A DNA stretch of 64,000 bases from an uncultured Pigmentiphaga sp. (lineage in GTDB: Bacteria; Pseudomonadota; Gammaproteobacteria; Burkholderiales; Burkholderiaceae_B). A model generated the notes under the pieces. That model was given only the letters and a program-made list of their open reading frames with translations, had not been told where the DNA came from and made no database searches. The stretch lies in contig CALAGD010000066.1 in assembly GCA_937891425.1 (NCBI GenBank), positions 1 to 64,000 on the forward strand, given 5' to 3'. This document shows positions 15,605 to 23,978 of the stretch, one piece after another (the first letter of the stretch is position 1; each line of letters begins with the position of its first letter). The position numbers were made by a program, and so were the translations under genes.

Positions 15605-16030
15605 ATGGTTTACCGATCTTTATTTCCGCGCGACTTTTTCGCCGAATTCGATCGGCTGCAACGCCTCATGGACCAGGCATTCCGCAATGGACCCAGTATT
15701 CGGGGGCGTGGATTCCCGGCAATCAATATCGGCGACACTGCCGAGGCCGTGGAGATTTACGTCTTTGCTCCTGGGCTGGACGCGTCCTCGCTCGATGTGC
15801 AGATCGACAAGGGCACCATCACCATTGCCGGCGAGCGCAAAGCCGCAGCGGTACCCGACGGCGCAACCTGCCATATCGACGAGCGTTTTGCTGGCAAGTT
15901 CCGGCGCGTCCTGTCATTGCCGGATGGAATAAATCCTGACCAGGCTAGGGCGACCTATCGCGACGGGGTCCTGCACGTGCATCTGCCCCGGGCGGCCGAG
16001 ACTGCGCCGCGCCGCATCGCCGTCCAGTAA
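15605..16030 (+). CDS. Small heat-shock protein (Hsp20), copy 1
   Basis: The 141-residue protein carries an alpha-crystallin domain (about 38-135): INIGDTAEAVEIYVFAPGL, then TITIAGERK and the C-terminal strand ARATYRDGVLHVHLPRA. Small Hsps hold unfolding proteins for later refolding by DnaK or GroEL. The N-terminal arm has the usual LFPRDFFAEFDRL pattern. It starts after AAGGAG and heads a set of three tandem hsp20 genes with sigma32-like control; the next gene begins 24 bases later. Confidence 0.93.
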   Translation: MVYRSLFPRDFFAEFDRLQRLMDQAFRNGPSIRGRGFPAINIGDTAEAVEIYVFAPGLDASSLDVQIDKGTITIAGERKAAAVPDGATCHIDERFAGKFRRVLSLPDGINPDQARATYRDGVLHVHLPRAAETAPRRIAVQ

Positions 16031-16054
16031 TGAGAAATTCGAAGGAGGTTAGTC

Positions 16055-16429
16055 ATGGCTGACTTGCAAACTGCTCCGCAACGGCAGGAGGTCGACCAAC
16101 CGTCGGTGCCGCCACTGGTAGACGTTTACGAAGATGCCGAGGGCATCACGCTCTATGCGGATCTGCCGGGCGTACCGAAAGACGCGTTGAGCGTGCATGT
16201 TGAGCGCGATACGCTCACCATCGAGGGCGAAGTGAAACTGGCAGCCCCCGAGAACATGAGCGCGCGCCATGTTGAATTCAGCCGACCCCGTTATCGGCGT
16301 GTCTTTACGCTGTCCAGAGACCTTGACACCGAAAAGGTCAGCGCCGAATACGGGAACGGAGTGTTGAAGCTGAGAATTCCCAAGGCACAGCACGCCCAGC
16401 CGCGCCGTATCGACATCCAGGTGGTCTGA
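16055..16429 (+). CDS. Small heat-shock protein (Hsp20), copy 2
   Basis: This 124-residue Hsp20 has the alpha-crystallin core PPLVDVYEDAEGITLYADLPGV, the middle TLTIEGEVKL and the final strand EYGNGVLKLRIPKA. Its N-terminal arm is very short, about 18 residues. It follows copy 1 by 24 bases behind a near-perfect ribosome-binding site (GAAGGAGG). Two diverged Hsp20 partners in tandem may form mixed oligomers; this is known for other paired small Hsps and is inferred here. Confidence 0.93.
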   Translation: MADLQTAPQRQEVDQPSVPPLVDVYEDAEGITLYADLPGVPKDALSVHVERDTLTIEGEVKLAAPENMSARHVEFSRPRYRRVFTLSRDLDTEKVSAEYGNGVLKLRIPKAQHAQPRRIDIQVV

Positions 16430-16558
16430 GCGGGGACATGCGATCCCGTTGGCGCAGTCGGGCGGTCTGAGAAGTTGTTCAGAAGTTCTGCTGGCGGACC
16501 GACGGATTGTCCCGATCCGCGCAGGGTGTTCAAGTGCAATGTCATGGAGGTCAAAGCC

Positions 16559-17065
16559 ATGAAAGGAGATATCGTCAAAGACACCGTAGGCTCGTTCTGG
16601 GAAAGCCTTGCCGAGGGATGGCGAAATCTGGCCGACGCAGCGTCCAATGCTCTGACGCGTTTTCGGGCGGGCGACAAAACGCAGTTGCCCGATGACGCGG
16701 AAATCGACGACATGGCATTCTGGCCCGCGCGCAACTGGGCGCTGATCGGTGGCGACGTTTTTGAAGACGAACAGCGTGTGGTGGTGAAACTCGAGGTTCC
16801 GGGCGTCGACAAGGACGACCTGTCCATCGAGGTACGAGGTGATACCCTGATCGTCTCGGGTGAGAAACGTTTCGAGAAGGAGTCGACGGAGGGGCGCTGG
16901 CGCGTCATGCAGTGCGCGTATGGGTCATTCCATCGGGCGGTGCCTTTGCCGGCTGCGGTTCGCGCGGACGACGCCAGGGCTACGTATCGCAATGGTGTAT
17001 TGCGTGTCGAATTGCCAAAGATGACCCCGGGCAAGCCGAAATCCATCAAGGTGGCCGTGCGCTGA
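16559..17065 (+). CDS. Small heat-shock protein (Hsp20), copy 3
   Basis: The 168-residue protein has an unusually long N-terminal region of about 60 residues (DTVGSFWESLAEGWRNLADA...) before its alpha-crystallin domain (FEDEQRVVVKLEVPGVDKDD, TLIVSGEKRFEKE, ARATYRNGVLRVELPK). ATG 16559 has GGAGG 8 bases upstream and is preferred to ATG 16544. It lies 129 bases after copy 2, so it may have separate expression. It belongs to the same heat-shock set but is clearly diverged from the first two. Confidence 0.9.
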   Translation: MKGDIVKDTVGSFWESLAEGWRNLADAASNALTRFRAGDKTQLPDDAEIDDMAFWPARNWALIGGDVFEDEQRVVVKLEVPGVDKDDLSIEVRGDTLIVSGEKRFEKESTEGRWRVMQCAYGSFHRAVPLPAAVRADDARATYRNGVLRVELPKMTPGKPKSIKVAVR

Positions 17066-17172
17066 GCGCAGCAAACATCTATCGTGCCGGGCTACTATAG
17101 TTTAGTAACCGGTCAGGGGCTGTTTGCCGGTTCGGAGCAGCGAATGGTTCGGAGCCACAAGGAGGTCGCGGT

Positions 17173-17811
17173 ATGGACATCCTTTCGTATATCCAGAATC
17201 AGGCCGAGGCGATGCGATTGCCACTTTACGCCGTCACCCTCAGCGCGGTTGCGAAACCCGGTACTCCGCTGCTCCTGACGCTCTATTGGCACGGGTTCTT
17301 TCGCGAAACCACCGTCAGGATTCACGACTCTTTCAGGGTGCCACTGCGTTCCGTCCCGGGCTCGGCACTTCAGCTGGATCTTGCCTGGTCCAGGGCGGAA
17401 CATCTCGACGAGGCCATGCTGGAGGCTGCCTGGAGGTTGGGTGCGTGGGATCTCGAACGCGTTACCCACCGGCCCTGGTGGCGCCTGAACGCGCCGTTGA
17501 GCGAAACGCTGGCGTGCCACCGCGCCTTCGCCCATTACCCCGACATGCAGGACAGCCCGGTGCTGGTCGAGGCCCCCGACCAGGAACGCATGCTGGAAGC
17601 CGCGGCGTTGCGCGGGTATATCCGATGGCTGTTTCGCCCGCGTGCCCAGGGTGTGTGGGCTCAGATTCCCGGCGACGACGTCACGCTCGAGAGCGATCTC
17701 CGGCGCACTGGGCCTTGTCCTGTACCGCCGGCGGCATTCGACCGCCACCGGCCCGGGCGGCATGTCTACCGTCTGGGCACGGGTGATGGCTTGCTCATCT
17801 ACCGCGCGTGA
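17173..17811 (+). CDS. Unrecognised protein inside the chaperone island
   Basis: The 212-residue protein starts at ATG 17173 after a very strong AGGAGG. I do not recognise a family. No signal peptide, membrane helix or nucleotide-binding motif is visible. It contains several Trp- and His-rich stretches (THRPWWRLNAPLSETLACHRAF) and a basic C terminus (FDRHRPGRHVYRLGTGDG). It sits between three hsp20 genes and groES-groEL, all on the same strand, which suggests a role in protein quality control or stress. Codon use and GC look like the neighbours. Confidence 0.7.
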   Translation: MDILSYIQNQAEAMRLPLYAVTLSAVAKPGTPLLLTLYWHGFFRETTVRIHDSFRVPLRSVPGSALQLDLAWSRAEHLDEAMLEAAWRLGAWDLERVTHRPWWRLNAPLSETLACHRAFAHYPDMQDSPVLVEAPDQERMLEAAALRGYIRWLFRPRAQGVWAQIPGDDVTLESDLRRTGPCPVPPAAFDRHRPGRHVYRLGTGDGLLIYRA

Positions 17812-17851
17812 ACCGTACCTCCGAAACGCCGGCCTGCACCCCACAGAGAAG

Positions 17852-17866
17852 GTTACATTGTGTAAC
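17852..17866 (+). promoter_or_regulatory. Palindrome GTTACA-N3-TGTAAC upstream of groES promoter
   Basis: A perfect 6-bp inverted repeat with a 3-base centre lies 11 bases upstream of the sigma32 -35 element of groES. Its size and place fit a dimeric repressor or activator site. No known heat-shock operator (CIRCE, ROSE) is matched. Confidence 0.4.
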
Positions 17867-17877
17867 AATTTACCGGT

Positions 17878-17906
17878 CTTGAAAACGATACTCGCAGTCC
17901 CATTTT
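17878..17906 (+). promoter_or_regulatory. Sigma32 heat-shock promoter of groES-groEL
   Basis: CTTGAAA (17878-17884), a 14-base spacer and CCCATTTT (17899-17906) match the sigma32 consensus closely. The -10 element ends 94 bases before the groES ATG, leaving a short untranslated leader. The GroESL pair is therefore probably heat-inducible through RpoH. Confidence 0.75.
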
Positions 17907-18000
17907 GATGTCGCAAAACGAGGGCAGGCGCCGGCATTCCCGGTACTTGTCCTGTTGCGTTTCCCTGGTGATCTGAGAATACGCTAAGGAGACTGATCAG

Positions 18001-18318
18001 ATGTCGATTCGTCCCCTTCATGACCGGATTGTCGTCAAACGCATCGAACCCACCCACACTTCGGCTGGTGGCATCGTGATTCCCGACTCAGCCGCCGAGC
18101 GCCCTGATCAGGGCGAAGTCATCGCCGTCGGCCCCGGCAAACGTTCTTCCGATGGCGCGCTTCAACCAATGTCCGTGAAAGTCGGCGAGCGCGTGCTGTT
18201 CGGCAAGTACGCGGGCCAGACCGTCAAGATCAATGATGAAGAGCTGCTGGTACTGCGCGAAGACGAGGTTCTGGCCGTTGTCGAGCTGAACCAGACGGCC
18301 GAGAGAAAGGCAGCATGA
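18001..18318 (+). CDS. groES: Co-chaperonin GroES (second-type copy)
   Basis: The 105-residue protein begins MSIRPLHDRIVVKRIE, has the mobile loop THTSAGGIVIPDSA (residues 18-31) that docks to GroEL, and the roof and C-terminal strands VLFGKYAGQTVKIND and LVLREDEVLAVVE. It is about 8-10 residues longer than usual because of a C-terminal tail LNQTAERKAA. It forms the heptameric lid for the chaperonin encoded 41 bases downstream. It is probably an extra copy, given the non-standard GroEL partner and the hsp20 context; a main groESL copy would be expected elsewhere. Confidence 0.95.
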   Translation: MSIRPLHDRIVVKRIEPTHTSAGGIVIPDSAAERPDQGEVIAVGPGKRSSDGALQPMSVKVGERVLFGKYAGQTVKINDEELLVLREDEVLAVVELNQTAERKAA

Positions 18319-18359
18319 CGGCGTGATGTCTCATCATTGATTCCGGAGGAAGAAGTCAT

Positions 18360-19982
18360 ATGGCAGCAAAGCAGATCCTCTTTCACGACAACGCGCGTAA
18401 CCGCATTCTCGAGGGCATGAATGTCCTTGCCAATGCGGTGAAGGTTACCCTGGGCCCCAAGGGCCGCAATGTCTTCATCGAACGCAGTTTTGGCGCACCG
18501 CTGATCACGAAGGATGGCGTCACCGTCGCCAAGGAAATTGAACTGAAGGACAAGTTCGCCAACCTGGGGGCCCAGGTGGTGAAGGAAGTGGCGTCGAAGA
18601 CCAATGACGTCGCCGGTGACGGAACCACGACGGCCACGGTGCTGGCACAGGCAATCGTCCAGGAAGGCCATCGTCACGTGGCCGCCGGCATGAACCCCAT
18701 GGACCTGAAGCGAGGTATCGACAAGGCGGTCAACGCCATCGTCGATGAGCTCAAGCGGCTGTCCAAGCCCATCGCTACCAGCAAGGAAATCGCGCAGGTT
18801 GCCACCCTGTCGGCCAACAGCGACGAATCGATTGGCAAGATCATTGCCGACGCCATGGACAAGGTCGGCAAGGAGGGCGTCATCACCGTCGAAGACGGCA
18901 AGTCGCTCCAGAATGAGCTCGAAGTGGTCGAGGGCATGCAATTCGACCGTGGTTACCTGAGCCCGTACTTCATCAACAAGCCCGAGAAGCAGGTTGCCGA
19001 GCTTGAAGACGCGCTGGTGCTGATCCACGACAAGAAGATCAGCAACATCCGCGACCTGCTCCCGGTACTTGAACAGGTTGCGAAGGCCGGCAAGCCCTTG
19101 CTCATCATCGCGGAAGACGTCGAAGGTGAAGCGCTGGCCACCCTGGTGGTGAACTCCATGCGGGGTGTGCTCAAGGTTGCGGCGGTGAAGGCGCCCGGGT
19201 TTGGCGACCGGCGCAAGGCCATGCTGGAAGACATCGCGATCCTCACCGGTGGTACGGTCATTTCGGAGGAAACCGGCAAGACGCTCGAGAAGGCCGAACT
19301 GGCCGACCTGGGCAAGGCCAAGCGTATCGCAGTCCACAAGGAGAACACCGTCATTGTGGGTGGCGCTGGCGATCAGGCGCGTATCAGCGCCCGCGTCAAG
19401 GCCATCCAGGCCCAGATTGAAGAGGCCACTTCCGATTACGACCGCGAGAAGCTGCAGGAGCGGGTCGCGAAGCTCGCTGGCGGTGTGGCCGTAATCAAGG
19501 TCGGTGCCGCCACCGAGGTCGAGATGAAAGAGAAGAAAGACCGCGTCGATGACGCGTTGCACGCGACGCGTGCCGCGGTCGAGGAGGGCATCGTGCCGGG
19601 TGGTGGCGTGGCGCTGCTGCGGGCACGCAAGGCGCTTGATACGCTCAAGGGCGACAACACTGATCAGGATGCCGGTATCCAGATCGTGCGCAAGGCAGTC
19701 GAAGCTCCGTTGCGCACGATCGCAGCCAACGCTGGTGAGGAACCGTCCGTCGTCGTCAACAAGGTGCTGGAAGGTACAGGAAACTACGGTTACAACGCTG
19801 CCACGGGTACTTACGGTGACCTGGTCGAAGCGGGGGTCGTCGATCCTACCAAGGTCACACGTACTGCCCTGCAGAACGCGGCTTCGATTGCCAGCCTCAT
19901 GCTGACCATGGAGGCGGGCGTGACGGAAATCCCGAAGGAAGAGCGTCCGACCACGTCTAGCCCGGCCGACGTCGATTTCTGA
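18360..19982 (+). CDS. groEL: Chaperonin GroEL, paralogue lacking the GGM tail
   Basis: The 540-residue protein is a full-length group I chaperonin: NVLANAVKVTLGPKGRNV, the ATP-site loop DGTTTATVLAQAIV with the expected Asp near residue 87, and the PGGGVALLRA segment near 415. It should form the 14-mer that folds proteins with GroES. The C terminus ends TTSSPADVDF and has no Gly-Gly-Met repeats, unlike the housekeeping GroEL, so cavity-floor behaviour may differ. It follows groES behind GGAGGA and ends before a strong terminator. Confidence 0.95.
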   Translation: MAAKQILFHDNARNRILEGMNVLANAVKVTLGPKGRNVFIERSFGAPLITKDGVTVAKEIELKDKFANLGAQVVKEVASKTNDVAGDGTTTATVLAQAIVQEGHRHVAAGMNPMDLKRGIDKAVNAIVDELKRLSKPIATSKEIAQVATLSANSDESIGKIIADAMDKVGKEGVITVEDGKSLQNELEVVEGMQFDRGYLSPYFINKPEKQVAELEDALVLIHDKKISNIRDLLPVLEQVAKAGKPLLIIAEDVEGEALATLVVNSMRGVLKVAAVKAPGFGDRRKAMLEDIAILTGGTVISEETGKTLEKAELADLGKAKRIAVHKENTVIVGGAGDQARISARVKAIQAQIEEATSDYDREKLQERVAKLAGGVAVIKVGAATEVEMKEKKDRVDDALHATRAAVEEGIVPGGGVALLRARKALDTLKGDNTDQDAGIQIVRKAVEAPLRTIAANAGEEPSVVVNKVLEGTGNYGYNAATGTYGDLVEAGVVDPTKVTRTALQNAASIASLMLTMEAGVTEIPKEERPTTSSPADVDF

Positions 19983-20383
19983 TGTGTTCGCGTCCTGATC
20001 CGGAAACGGCAGACGACCCCTGACCGGCCAGGCCCCCGACATCGTCGGTGGCCTACACCGGAGTTGCCGGTTCGGGTCCTTGTCCGCCCTGCTCACCAAT
20101 TCGGTGTGGCAGGGTTTTTTTGTGGCTCTTGAACGCCGTTCGGGGGGACATTCGTCTGCCTCCGGACACCGCCGCGTGCTGCGGCTCAAACCTGGAGAGG
20201 GTGAATGTGCAAGTCGGCCGTTCATCCATGGGACAGGCGAACTGTTCCCGGCCTGCCCCATGCCATAGGGACTGTTACGGGTTGCAGTCTCCGCGCGCGC
20301 GATTTACGCTAGACAAATACTTCAGTTATGAAGTATTCGGACTGCCCCCGCAAAGCAACAAAGGAAAAGGGGGCGATTGCATC
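19983..20383 (+). other. Intergenic region between groEL and a Bug gene
   Basis: The first third holds the groEL terminator at 20087-20121. The rest shows no supported coding frame. The AT-rich stretch around 20308-20345 (AAATACTTCAGTTATGAAGTATT) contains AATACTTCA and its inverted copy TGAAGTATT, which may be a regulatory dyad for the Bug gene at 20384. Confidence 0.5.
20087..20121 (+). terminator. Rho-independent terminator of groES-groEL
   Basis: CCCTGCTCACC and GGTGTGGCAGGG form a slightly imperfect stem around the loop AATTC, followed by seven T residues (20115-20121). It lies about 105 bases after the groEL stop. Confidence 0.85.
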
Positions 20384-21370
20384 ATGGAGACATGGATGAA
20401 TACGGTGTTCAAGCGTGTTTTGCGTACTGCGTGCGTGCTCGCTGCCCTCATTGGTGCGCCGGGCGTTCTTCAGGCTGCCTACCCGGATCGGCCCATTACC
20501 ATTGTGGTGCCGTTCCCGCCGGGTGGGGGGGCCGATATCCTGTCCCGCGTGGTCGGGCAGGGGCTGTCCGAGCACTTTGGGGTGCCGGTGCTGGTCGAGA
20601 ACCGGCCGGGCGGCAACACGGTGATCGCAGCACAGCATGTCGCCAAAGCCAAGCCCGACGGCTACACCGTATTTACGGCGATCGACGCTACGATGGTCAT
20701 GAACCCGGCGCTGTATTCCAGACTGCCGTACGATCCGGTCAAGGATTTCAGGCCGGTCACGTTGGCTACGTCCATGCCCATGGTGCTGGCTGTCCACCCC
20801 GATTTTCCTGCCAGAACGCTCGACGAGTTCATCAAATACGTGCGTGAGCACCAGGGTCAGCTCAGCTATGCGCACGGTGCCATACCGGCCCAGGTGGTGG
20901 GCGAGCTCTTCAAGATGCGTGCGGGTCTGGACATCACCGGAGTGCCCTACAACGGCAGTGCGCCGGCGCAGCAGGACGTCATCGGCGGTCACGTCCCGGT
21001 GCTGATGGATGCCCTCGCTCCCGCGTTGCCTCAGATCCGGGCCGGACGCATTCGGCCGCTGGCGGTAACCACCGCGAAGCGGGTTGATGCCCTGCCCGAC
21101 GTCCCGGCGGTGGCGGAAGCCGGGGTGGATGGCGTCAACGCCGCGACCTGGACGGGTTTCTTCGTGCCCGCGGGCACGCCCGATGACATCGTGGCCACGT
21201 TGCACGAAGCTTTCGTGCAGGTGCTGAACTCTCAGGCGGTGCAGGAGCGCTTCGCCGCTCTCGGCACGGATATCATCGCGGCACCCGGCGACGAGTTCGC
21301 CCGCCTCATCAACGATGAACTGCGCATTTACGACAACGTCATCAAGAGCGCGGGCATCCGCATCGAGTGA
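20384..21370 (+). CDS. Bug-family tripartite tricarboxylate transporter receptor
   Basis: The 328-residue protein has a signal peptide ending near GVLQA-AYPDRP and the Bug fold signatures RPITIVVPFPPGGGADILSR, ENRPGGNTVIAAQ and KAKPDGYT. It is a periplasmic binding protein for a small acid. ATG 20384 and ATG 20396 are both possible; the latter has GGAG 6 bases upstream. The cyclase-family hydrolase gene starts 53 bases downstream, so the two probably form an operon in which the Bug protein captures the compound that the hydrolase acts on. No membrane subunits are present. Confidence 0.9.
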   Translation: METWMNTVFKRVLRTACVLAALIGAPGVLQAAYPDRPITIVVPFPPGGGADILSRVVGQGLSEHFGVPVLVENRPGGNTVIAAQHVAKAKPDGYTVFTAIDATMVMNPALYSRLPYDPVKDFRPVTLATSMPMVLAVHPDFPARTLDEFIKYVREHQGQLSYAHGAIPAQVVGELFKMRAGLDITGVPYNGSAPAQQDVIGGHVPVLMDALAPALPQIRAGRIRPLAVTTAKRVDALPDVPAVAEAGVDGVNAATWTGFFVPAGTPDDIVATLHEAFVQVLNSQAVQERFAALGTDIIAAPGDEFARLINDELRIYDNVIKSAGIRIE

Positions 21371-21423
21371 TCCGAAAGTCTGATGCAGCGGCGCTGGCCG
21401 CGCATTTTGAGGAGATGTTTTCC

Positions 21424-22206
21424 ATGACCCAGTCCACGTCACTGGCTGCTTTTGCGGCCGATCTGGCGAGCGGAAAGATACGCGTCGTCGACCTTACCCA
21501 TACTCTTTCACCCGAATTTCCGGCACTCAAACTGCCGCCTGAATTCGGCCAGGTGTGGGCGTTTACTCAAGAGACGATCTCCCGGTACGACGAGAAGGGT
21601 CCTGCCTGGTACTGGAACAACTTCTCGTGCGGCGAGCACACGGGCACGCACTTCGATGCCCCGGTTCACTGGGTGACCGGCAAGGATCATCCCAACAACT
21701 CGGTCGATACCATTCCGGTCGGCAAGTTTGTCGCGCCGGCCGTGGTGGTCGACTGCTCCGCCGAGGTAGCGAAGAACCCCGACTTCATCCTTGAAGTGGA
21801 GCACCTGGTGCGTTGGGAAGAGCAGCATGGCCGCATTCCGGCAGGGGCCTGGGTGCTGTTCCGTACCGACTGGTCGAAGCGCAGTCTCGAGACCTATGCC
21901 AACATGCAGGAAGACGGGCCGCATACGCCGGGTCCGTCGCAGGCTGCGGTCGAGTGGCTCATCCAGCGCGACATCCTGGGTTTCGGGGTTGAAACCATCA
22001 ACACCGACGCGGGCCAGTCCATGAAATGGCCGCTGCCGTATCCATGCCATACGCTGATGCATGGTGCCAACAAGTTCGGTCTGCAGTGCCTGAAGAATCT
22101 CGATCAGCTTCCACCTACGGGGGCCGTGATCCTGGCAGCGCCACTCAAGATCCAGGGTGGGTCCGGCAGCCCGTTGCGGGTGCTCGCGCTGGTGCCGCAG
22201 GCGTAA
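21424..22206 (+). CDS. Cyclase family protein (kynurenine formamidase-like)
   Basis: The 260-residue protein contains the metal-binding motif HTGTHFDAPVHW (residues 72-83) of the cyclase/KynB-type hydrolase family, which binds Zn or Mn through its His and Asp residues. Members hydrolyse amides, lactones or isatin-like compounds. GAGGAG lies 10 bases before ATG 21424. The Bug gene upstream suggests that the substrate is an imported organic acid or amide. No kynureninase or tryptophan dioxygenase genes are nearby, so a kynurenine role is not supported. Confidence 0.88.
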   Translation: MTQSTSLAAFAADLASGKIRVVDLTHTLSPEFPALKLPPEFGQVWAFTQETISRYDEKGPAWYWNNFSCGEHTGTHFDAPVHWVTGKDHPNNSVDTIPVGKFVAPAVVVDCSAEVAKNPDFILEVEHLVRWEEQHGRIPAGAWVLFRTDWSKRSLETYANMQEDGPHTPGPSQAAVEWLIQRDILGFGVETINTDAGQSMKWPLPYPCHTLMHGANKFGLQCLKNLDQLPPTGAVILAAPLKIQGGSGSPLRVLALVPQA

Positions 22207-22260
22207 CCGGCGCGGGTTGGGCCGCGCGGCCAGATCTGCGCACCGCCGTGCGCGAGCCAT

Positions 22261-22296
22261 GAAAAAAAGCCGGAGCCCTGTTGAAGAGCTCCGGCT
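22261..22296 (-). terminator. Rho-independent terminator of sodB
   Basis: AGCCGGAGC (22268-22276) and GCTCCGGCT (22288-22296) form a 9-bp stem. On the minus strand it is followed by seven T residues. It lies 59 bases past the sodB stop and may also stop readthrough from the cyclase operon. Confidence 0.85.
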
Positions 22297-22355
22297 GCAC
22301 TGTCTTTCTTGGGCAACCTGCCCACGGAGGGTGGGCCGGTTGCCTCTGACGCGTC

Positions 22356-22943
22356 TTAGGCCTTGGCGAAGTTTTCTTCAGCAAACTTCCAGTTGACGAG
22401 GTTGTTCAGGAACACCTCGACAAACTTCGGACGCGCGTTGCGGTGATCGATGTAGTAGGCGTGTTCCCAGACGTCGATGGTGAGCAGGGGAACGTCGTCG
22501 GTAGTCAGCGGGGTTGCGGCATTGCTGGTGTTGACGATGTCGACCGAGCCATCGGGCTTGCGTACCAGCCACGTCCAGCCGGACCCGAAGTTTCCGGTAG
22601 CGGATGCCGTGAAGGCTTCCTTGAACTTGGCGTAGTCGCCCCACTTCTTGGCGATGGCCTCGGCCAGCGCGCCACTGGGCTCACCACCGCCTTGCGGCGA
22701 GAGGCAGTTCCAGAAGAACGTGTGGTTCCACACTTGTGCGGCATTGTTGAAGATGCCGCCGCTGGATTCACGAACGATGCTGACCAGGTCCTTGTTCTCG
22801 AACGGAGTGCCCTGGATGAGCTTGTTCAGGTTCGTAACATAGGCCTGGTGGTGCTTGCCGTAGTGATACTCCAGCGTTTCCGCACTCATATGCGGCTCGA
22901 GTGCGTTCTTGGCGAAAGGAAGAGGGGGTAAAGTGTGTTCCAT
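22356..22943 (-). CDS. sodB: Superoxide dismutase, Fe type
   Basis: The 195-residue cytoplasmic enzyme converts superoxide to hydrogen peroxide. Metal ligands are seen in LEYHYGKHHQAYV (first His), NHTFFWNCLSP and DVWEHAYYIDHRN (Asp and His). The segment FNNAAQVWNHTFFWNCLSP and the Gln/Gly pattern favour the iron form over manganese. Length is normal. ATG 22943 starts the classic N terminus EHTLPPLPFAKNALEP. It is transcribed divergently from the DUF2239 gene and has its own terminator. Confidence 0.95.
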   Translation of the reverse strand: MEHTLPPLPFAKNALEPHMSAETLEYHYGKHHQAYVTNLNKLIQGTPFENKDLVSIVRESSGGIFNNAAQVWNHTFFWNCLSPQGGGEPSGALAEAIAKKWGDYAKFKEAFTASATGNFGSGWTWLVRKPDGSVDIVNTSNAATPLTTDDVPLLTIDVWEHAYYIDHRNARPKFVEVFLNNLVNWKFAEENFAKA

Positions 22944-23057
22944 GGATCTACTTACAAGGTAAGTGGCAGACAATAGGCGGGGTGGCGGACCGGCTTCCCG
23001 CGCCTGGCGTACTGCCGGGGTTTCCGAGCCTACTCTTTGTAAATATTCGCCTTTCAT

Positions 23058-23828
23058 ATGTCAAGCCGACCCACGATCGCGCCGCAGGAACCGGTGACAT
23101 TGTTTGACGAGGTCCGCCTGGTCGCGGCTGGTCCGTGGCAGACCGTCCAGCAAGATGCGCGCCGCTACATGCAGCGCATACCCGAAGCGCGGCTGCGTCT
23201 GTTCATGGATGCCACAGGCTCCTGCCTCGCGCACGACGAACTGTGGCTCGTGGGCGGGCTGGATGGCGAGCCAGTAGTTGGAGTGCCCGGTTCCGCAGCG
23301 CAGTCCGGCTCGGAAGAAGCCCTCTCATTCGTGGGTCCGGACCCTCTCGCGGGGCCCCTGGCGTCCGCCGACGCAACGGTTGGGGGCGGCTTGGCCGATG
23401 AGCCTGCATCGGTCGCCCCGCCCGCTGCATCCGATGCGCTCGTGTGCAATGTCGGTGCGCAGGCTCAGGCTCCACGCGGGCCGGGGCGACCCAGGCTGGG
23501 GGTGGTTGCCCGCGAAATCACGCTCTTGCCGGAACATTGGGACTGGCTGGCGAAACAGCCTGGTGGTGCCTCACGCACCATTCGCAAGCTGGTCGAGGAT
23601 GCCAGGGCAGCCGCCCTGCTACGCGAGCGCCAGCAACACGCCTACGAGGTTGCGTTCCGCGTGGCCACCACAATGGCACATTTCCTGCCACCCTTCGAAG
23701 ATGCTCTGCTTGCAATCTACGCCGGAGACTGCACGCTGTTCGAGGCGAAAACGGCCGACTGGCCCCAGGATCTGCGCGAGTATCTCAGGCGTATCGGGTT
23801 CGAAATTGCGTGCCGGAAGATGAATTGA
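23058..23828 (+). CDS. DUF2239 family protein
   Basis: The 256-residue protein ends with the family hallmark GRPRLGVVAREITLLPEHWDWL followed by QPGGASRTIRKLVEDA and a helical C-terminal part (VATTMAHFLPPFEDALLAIY). The N-terminal third is a separate small domain with DATGSCLAHDELWLVGG; a low-complexity linker rich in Ala, Gly and Pro joins the two (residues 75-140). The function is unknown; the basic GRPRLG segment may contact nucleic acid. No strong ribosome-binding site precedes ATG 23058, so the start is less certain. Confidence 0.8.
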   Translation: MSSRPTIAPQEPVTLFDEVRLVAAGPWQTVQQDARRYMQRIPEARLRLFMDATGSCLAHDELWLVGGLDGEPVVGVPGSAAQSGSEEALSFVGPDPLAGPLASADATVGGGLADEPASVAPPAASDALVCNVGAQAQAPRGPGRPRLGVVAREITLLPEHWDWLAKQPGGASRTIRKLVEDARAAALLRERQQHAYEVAFRVATTMAHFLPPFEDALLAIYAGDCTLFEAKTADWPQDLREYLRRIGFEIACRKMN

Positions 23829-23978
23829 CCGGGACAGGACAGGAAGTCCGTTCCGGTACTGTCGGGAAAATGCGACGCCGTGCCGCTACGGATGCAACAT
23901 GTTTCATTTTCCGGGTGGGGTCGGCGGATATGATCGAAAAGCATCATGCATTCCGGCAACCGTCAAGAGGAAGGGAAT

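Noticed and set aside
18162..20261. Open frame of about 699 codons antisense to groES-groEL
   Set aside because: It mirrors the codon structure of groEL in GC-rich DNA, has no start site or recognisable domain, and the sense gene is certain.
21424..22206. Kynurenine formamidase (kynB) assignment
   Set aside because: The HxGTHxDxPxH motif fits the wide cyclase family, but no tryptophan-degradation neighbours support the specific role.
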